This document shows positions 60,608-64,000 of a DNA stretch of 64,000 nt, piece after piece. The first letter of the stretch is position 1, and each line of letters starts with the position of its first letter. The stretch is from contig DATJPE010000083.1 of the NCBI GenBank assembly GCA_035506535.1, positions 1-64,000 on the forward strand, in the 5' to 3' direction. The notes beneath the pieces are model-generated. The model was not told the origin of the DNA. It worked only from the letters and a program-made list of their open reading frames with translations, and made no database searches. The position numbers and the translations under genes were made by a program. This DNA is from Actinomycetes bacterium (GTDB lineage Bacteria > Actinomycetota > Actinomycetes > DATJPE01).

Positions 60608-61003
60608 TCACCGCGCGGCGTCGTACGCGGCGATCGCTCGCTTGGTCGCCGACATCCGCCAGCCCTGCTCGACCAGCGCCGCCACCTCGTCCCAGTCCGG
60701 GTCGGACCCCGGGTCCAGCAGCACGCCGACCCAGCCGCTCGGTCCAACGTATGGCGGGACGAAGTAGCGGACCGGGTCGCCACCCACCAGCGCGGCCTGC
60801 TCCCCCGGTGGCGCCTTGACCCACAGGGCGAGTCGGCCATCGCCGTGGTGGTCCACGGTCAGCCAGGCGAAGCGCTTGCCTCGGCACAGCAGGCCGGTGT
60901 GCCCGTGGCTGTCCTCATGCGCCGTCTCGGGCAGGGCCTCCAGGGCGCTGACAAGCCGCTTCCGGACATCGAGGCAGTCCGCCTCCGTCCACGTCCGCGA
61001 CAT
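60608..61003 (-). CDS. MmcQ/YjbR-like protein
   Basis: ATG 61003 gives 131 residues. KRLVSALEALPETAHEDSHG and GLLCRGKRFAWLTVDHHGDG, then YFVPPYVGPSGWVGVLLD, fit the YjbR/MmcQ fold, a double-wing DNA-binding-like domain with poorly defined function. TAGCGT (reverse strand, 61012-61017) eight bases upstream may give its own promoter. It otherwise follows the 2H phosphoesterase gene by 11 bases. It converges with the propeller gene, four bases between stops. Confidence 0.82.
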   Translation of the reverse strand: MSRTWTEADCLDVRKRLVSALEALPETAHEDSHGHTGLLCRGKRFAWLTVDHHGDGRLALWVKAPPGEQAALVGGDPVRYFVPPYVGPSGWVGVLLDPGSDPDWDEVAALVEQGWRMSATKRAIAAYDAAR

Positions 61004-61014
61004 GGACCACAACG

Positions 61015-61548
61015 CTAGGGCTGTCCGCCGACAGCGCGCAGGACGTGCTCCTCATGTCGCTCGCCGTCCCAGTGCCGCAGGCCGACTCCTTGGGCCACGA
61101 TCGTGCGGGTGTCCAGCACCCCGACGGCGCCGGCCAACTGGTCCGGCGACATCCGACGGGCGAGGGTGACGTGCGGCATCCAGTCGGCGTCGTCGAACTT
61201 GTCCGCGGGCAGGGGGCACTCGCCGCAGATCGCGCGTACCCGCTCCTGCAGCGCGGCGAGCTCCGCGGTCCGCACGGCGGCGCGGACCAGGATGCGCGAG
61301 CGGTCCTTGCCGAACACGAGCAGCCCTTCCAGCCGGACCGTCACGGGGAGGCCCTCCGCGACCGACCGGAGCGCCGGGTGCAGGTCGACGGGGATGCGCT
61401 GGTAGGCCGCCAGCGTCAGGTGCGGCCGGTTGCTCGCTGAGCCGTGCCGGCTCGCGCTGGGCAGGCCGGCCTCGGCCAGGACGGCCCACTGCCGCCGAAC
61501 CCAGCGCTCCGACCGCTCGTCCAGCAGCACCTCCACCGAGTGCACCAC
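61015..61548 (-). CDS. 2'-5' RNA ligase/2H phosphoesterase family protein
   Basis: This 177-residue protein has the two HxT motifs that define 2H phosphoesterases: RPHLTLAAY near residue 42 and PHVTLARR near 127. The spacing and length fit the RNA 2',3'-cyclic phosphodiesterase (ThpR/LigT) group, which opens cyclic phosphates on RNA ends. Two adjacent GTG codons could start it. It lies 15 bases after the P-type ATPase stop on the same strand, so co-transcription is likely. Confidence 0.85.
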   Translation of the reverse strand: MVHSVEVLLDERSERWVRRQWAVLAEAGLPSASRHGSASNRPHLTLAAYQRIPVDLHPALRSVAEGLPVTVRLEGLLVFGKDRSRILVRAAVRTAELAALQERVRAICGECPLPADKFDDADWMPHVTLARRMSPDQLAGAVGVLDTRTIVAQGVGLRHWDGERHEEHVLRAVGGQP

Positions 61549-61563
61549 ACCGCCCGCGCCTTG

Positions 61564-64000
61564 TCATGCCTCGGCAGGAAGCACCGATGCAGGCACCGTG
61601 TCCTCGACCTCGCCGGACTGCCTGCGGGCCAGCGCCTTGCCGAGCTCCCACCCGATGAACAGCACGAGGGCCGGAAGGGCACCGAACAACCATTGCGTGC
61701 TGGTGAGCGCCGATGCGCCGAGCAGCGACGTCAGCGCGGCACCACGCGCGATCAGGATCGCCAGAACGATCTCCACGATGGCCGTGATGTTGAGTGTCCT
61801 GTTGTCGAAGGTGTCCAGGCGCAGGATCGTGGCCTTTTCGTCGCGGGACTCGAAAGCCGCGATCACGAGCATCAGGGAGAACGCGACGAGACCCATGGTG
61901 CTGGCGATCCCGAGGTCGTACTGGTGCTTTCCGGCGACGATCACCACGTCGATCGCGACGGACATGAACAGGCCGGCCAGGCCCACGGTGGTCATGACGG
62001 CGGGACTCATGATCGAGGCGTCCCGCGGACGTGGTTTGCGCTGCATGAGCCCCGGGGTCTCTTTGTCCAGTCCCAGCGCGATGCCGACCGGCGCGGTGAT
62101 GAGGAAGTTGATCCACAGGATCTGCACGGCGGAGAAGGGCTGTCCGCCAGCGATGTTGAGCAGGCTCGCGAGCAGGAACGTCACCACGTAGGTCACCAGC
62201 GCCACCAACATGAACCGGATGTACTTCAGCATGTTGTCGTAGAGCTTGCGTCCCTCCGAGATGGCTCGCACGATCGTGGCGAAGTTGTCGTCGGTGAGGA
62301 TCATGCGCCCGGCGTTCTTGGCGACCTGAGTGCCCGTGCCCATCGCGATGCCGATGTCAGCGGCCTTGATCGCGGGGGCATCGTTGACCCCGTCGCCGGT
62401 CATGGCCACGACCTCGCCCTTCTTGCGCAGGGTTTGGACCATGAGCACCTTGTGCTCGGGGGCCACCCGTCCGACCACTCCGATGCTGTCGATGCGCTCG
62501 AGTCGTTCGGCTTCGGACATCGCGGCCAGATCGGTGCCGAGTATCGCTTCTCCGGGGATGCCGACCTGCTTGGCGATGGCCGCCCCGGTGACGACGTCGT
62601 CCCCGGTGACCATTCGCACCCGGATGTTGGCCTCCTGGGCCGCCTTGACCGCGTCCACCGACTCGGCGCGAGGAGGGTCGATCATCCCGACGATCGCGGT
62701 CATCTGCAGGTCCTTGACCATCGACAGCAGGTCACCGTCGGGGTCGAAGTCCTTGGGGTCGATGTCCCTCGTGGCTGCAGCCATGACGCGCAGACCCTTG
62801 CCCCCGAGACGCTGCATCTCCTGGTCGGCGCGCTCGTTCTCCCGATCGCCCCACGGCACGCTCTGTCCGTTGGCCAAGGCCGTCGCTGCCTTCGCGATCA
62901 CCGCCGGTCCGGCTCCCTTGACGAACGCCCGGACGACCGGCTTCCCCGAGTCGTCCTTGGCCTCGCAGAAGGCGGCCATGAGCTTGTAGGTGGGGTCGAA
63001 GGGAAGGGTGGCCAGTCTCGGGAAGGCAGCCTGGTTGCCCTCGATGTCCAGCTGTGCCTTGTGCCCGAGGACCAGCAGCGCACCCTCCGTCGGGTCTCCC
63101 ACCACCTTGCCGTTCACGAGCTTGGCGTCGTTGGCGATGAGGAATGGCAGGATCGCCGCCTCGATGGTGTGGGTGTTTCCCGCGGTGTGCTCCACATGGC
63201 CGTCGAGGCCGTACCCCATGCCGGATATCGCGTAGCGGTCGGTGGGGTCGATCACCTCCACGACGGTGACCTGGTTCAAGGTGAGCGTGCCGGTCTTGTC
63301 CGAGTTGATGGCCGAGGTCGAGCCGAGGGTCTCGACCGAGTCGAGGCTCTTCACGACCGCGCCGTGGGCGGCGAGATCCCTGGACCCGCTGGACAGGATG
63401 ACCTGCAGCACAGTCGGCATCGCCATCGGTACCGCGGCCAGGGCGAGCGCGATCGCCGTCGTGAAGATCTTCTGGGTCGAGTCCCCGCGGGAGATCCCGA
63501 GGGCGAACATGATCGCGATGGTCAGTCCGGCCGCCGCGGCGATCCACAACGTCAGGGTGTCCAGCTGCTTGGTCAGCGGGGTCTTGAGGGTGGGAGCCGA
63601 CTTCAGCATGCCGGAGATGTTGCCCACGGCGGTGTCGGCGCCGGTCCCCGTGACGATCATCAGGCCGCTGCCGTGCGTCACCGGGGTGTTCATGAACGCC
63701 ATGTTGGACTGGTCCCCGAGCACCGGGTTCTGATCGGTGATCACGTCGACGCTCTTGGACGCGGGAACGCTCTCGCCGGTCAGCGCGGACTCGTCGATCT
63801 GCAGCGAGGTGGCCTCGAGCAGCCGCCCGTCCGCGCACACGTCGTCACCGGCCGCCAGCAGGACCACGTCGCCCACGACCACCTGGTCGGCGTCGACCTT
63901 CACTTCGGTGCCATCCCGACGCACCCGGGCGGATGTCTTGAGCATCGACTGCAGAGCGTTCATGGCACTCTCCGCCTTGCCCTGCTGGCGCAAGCCGCCC
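61564..64000 (-). CDS. P-type cation-transporting ATPase, N-terminus outside window
   Basis: The frame runs from the right edge, so the protein is truncated; about 812 residues are visible. TGES (actuator loop), SDKTGTLT with the phosphorylated Asp, and TGDGVNDAPA (hinge) are intact. At least six C-terminal membrane helices remain. The M4 motif before the phosphorylation site is AVPMAMP, like the P3 proton-pump IPVAMP and unlike the PEGLP of calcium pumps, so the ion is uncertain. DPTEGALLVLG in the nucleotide domain is P2-like. It is encoded upstream of the 2H phosphoesterase gene. Confidence 0.9.
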   Translation of the reverse strand, partial: GGLRQQGKAESAMNALQSMLKTSARVRRDGTEVKVDADQVVVGDVVLLAAGDDVCADGRLLEATSLQIDESALTGESVPASKSVDVITDQNPVLGDQSNMAFMNTPVTHGSGLMIVTGTGADTAVGNISGMLKSAPTLKTPLTKQLDTLTLWIAAAAGLTIAIMFALGISRGDSTQKIFTTAIALALAAVPMAMPTVLQVILSSGSRDLAAHGAVVKSLDSVETLGSTSAINSDKTGTLTLNQVTVVEVIDPTDRYAISGMGYGLDGHVEHTAGNTHTIEAAILPFLIANDAKLVNGKVVGDPTEGALLVLGHKAQLDIEGNQAAFPRLATLPFDPTYKLMAAFCEAKDDSGKPVVRAFVKGAGPAVIAKAATALANGQSVPWGDRENERADQEMQRLGGKGLRVMAAATRDIDPKDFDPDGDLLSMVKDLQMTAIVGMIDPPRAESVDAVKAAQEANIRVRMVTGDDVVTGAAIAKQVGIPGEAILGTDLAAMSEAERLERIDSIGVVGRVAPEHKVLMVQTLRKKGEVVAMTGDGVNDAPAIKAADIGIAMGTGTQVAKNAGRMILTDDNFATIVRAISEGRKLYDNMLKYIRFMLVALVTYVVTFLLASLLNIAGGQPFSAVQILWINFLITAPVGIALGLDKETPGLMQRKPRPRDASIMSPAVMTTVGLAGLFMSVAIDVVIVAGKHQYDLGIASTMGLVAFSLMLVIAAFESRDEKATILRLDTFDNRTLNITAIVEIVLAILIARGAALTSLLGASALTSTQWLFGALPALVLFIGWELGKALARRQSGEVEDTVPASVLPAEA

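Overview
The window reads as a chromosomal segment of a high-GC actinomycete (Actinomycetota). The evidence is strong G/C bias at third codon positions, many GTG starts, the order rimP-nusA-ylxR-infB-DUF503-rbfA-truB-ribF-rpsO-pnp, the dapB/thyX-dapA-rnj-ftsK order, a DUF3046 gene before recA-recX, a ClgR-type regulator after pgsA-cinA, and an actinobacterial LexA box upstream of recA. The genus cannot be fixed from sequence reading alone. I found no rRNA or tRNA gene, transposase or CRISPR array.

Layout. 1-6.1 kb: tail of a possible secreted protein, an EmbR-like SARP-FHA regulator, a GNAT, proS, a HAD hydrolase, and a reverse-strand DUF4439/lipoprotein pair. 6.2-12.9 kb: ribosome-maturation, transcription and initiation-factor operon. 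12.9-17.8 kb: an accessory block (secreted protein, PLP aldolase/deaminase, FAD sugar-lactone oxidase, MFS transporter) between truB and ribF. 17.8-22.9 kb: ribF, rpsO, pnp and an M16 peptidase. 22.9-31 kb: dapB with accessory membrane proteins, a MarR/VOC pair with a clear operator region, a LURP-one protein and azlCD. 31-39.3 kb: thyX, dapA, rnj, a large glycosyltransferase and ftsK. 39.3-44.2 kb: RodZ-like protein, rimO, pgsA, cinA, clgR-like and a TetR regulator. 44.2-51.3 kb: small proteins and a reverse-strand lhr-GNAT-nei operon. 51.5-54.6 kb: ECF sigma factor, anti-sigma-like propeller protein and a secreted paralogue. 54.7-59 kb: DUF3046, a GH3-like protein, recA with an intein, and recX. 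59-64 kb: a propeller protein, a YjbR protein, a 2H phosphoesterase and the C-terminal part of a P-type ATPase.

Many genes are translationally coupled by ATGA/GTGA overlaps. Several have a TAnnnT -10 element ending 6-7 bases before the start codon, which suggests leaderless transcripts.

The least explained content is between genes. Three families of fixed-length palindromic elements occur: 47 nt in four copies, 42 nt in three and 60 nt in two. There is also a 99-nt nested palindrome after infB, and several tandem repeats sit on gene boundaries. One 47-nt copy supplies both the rbfA stop codon and the truB start codon. A 29-bp tandem duplication creates two mini-ORFs chained by stop-start overlaps between pgsA and cinA. 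DUF503 and rbfA share a reading frame interrupted by one TAG. recA carries a 364-residue LAGLIDADG intein in its conserved [11 protein letters not shown] segment.
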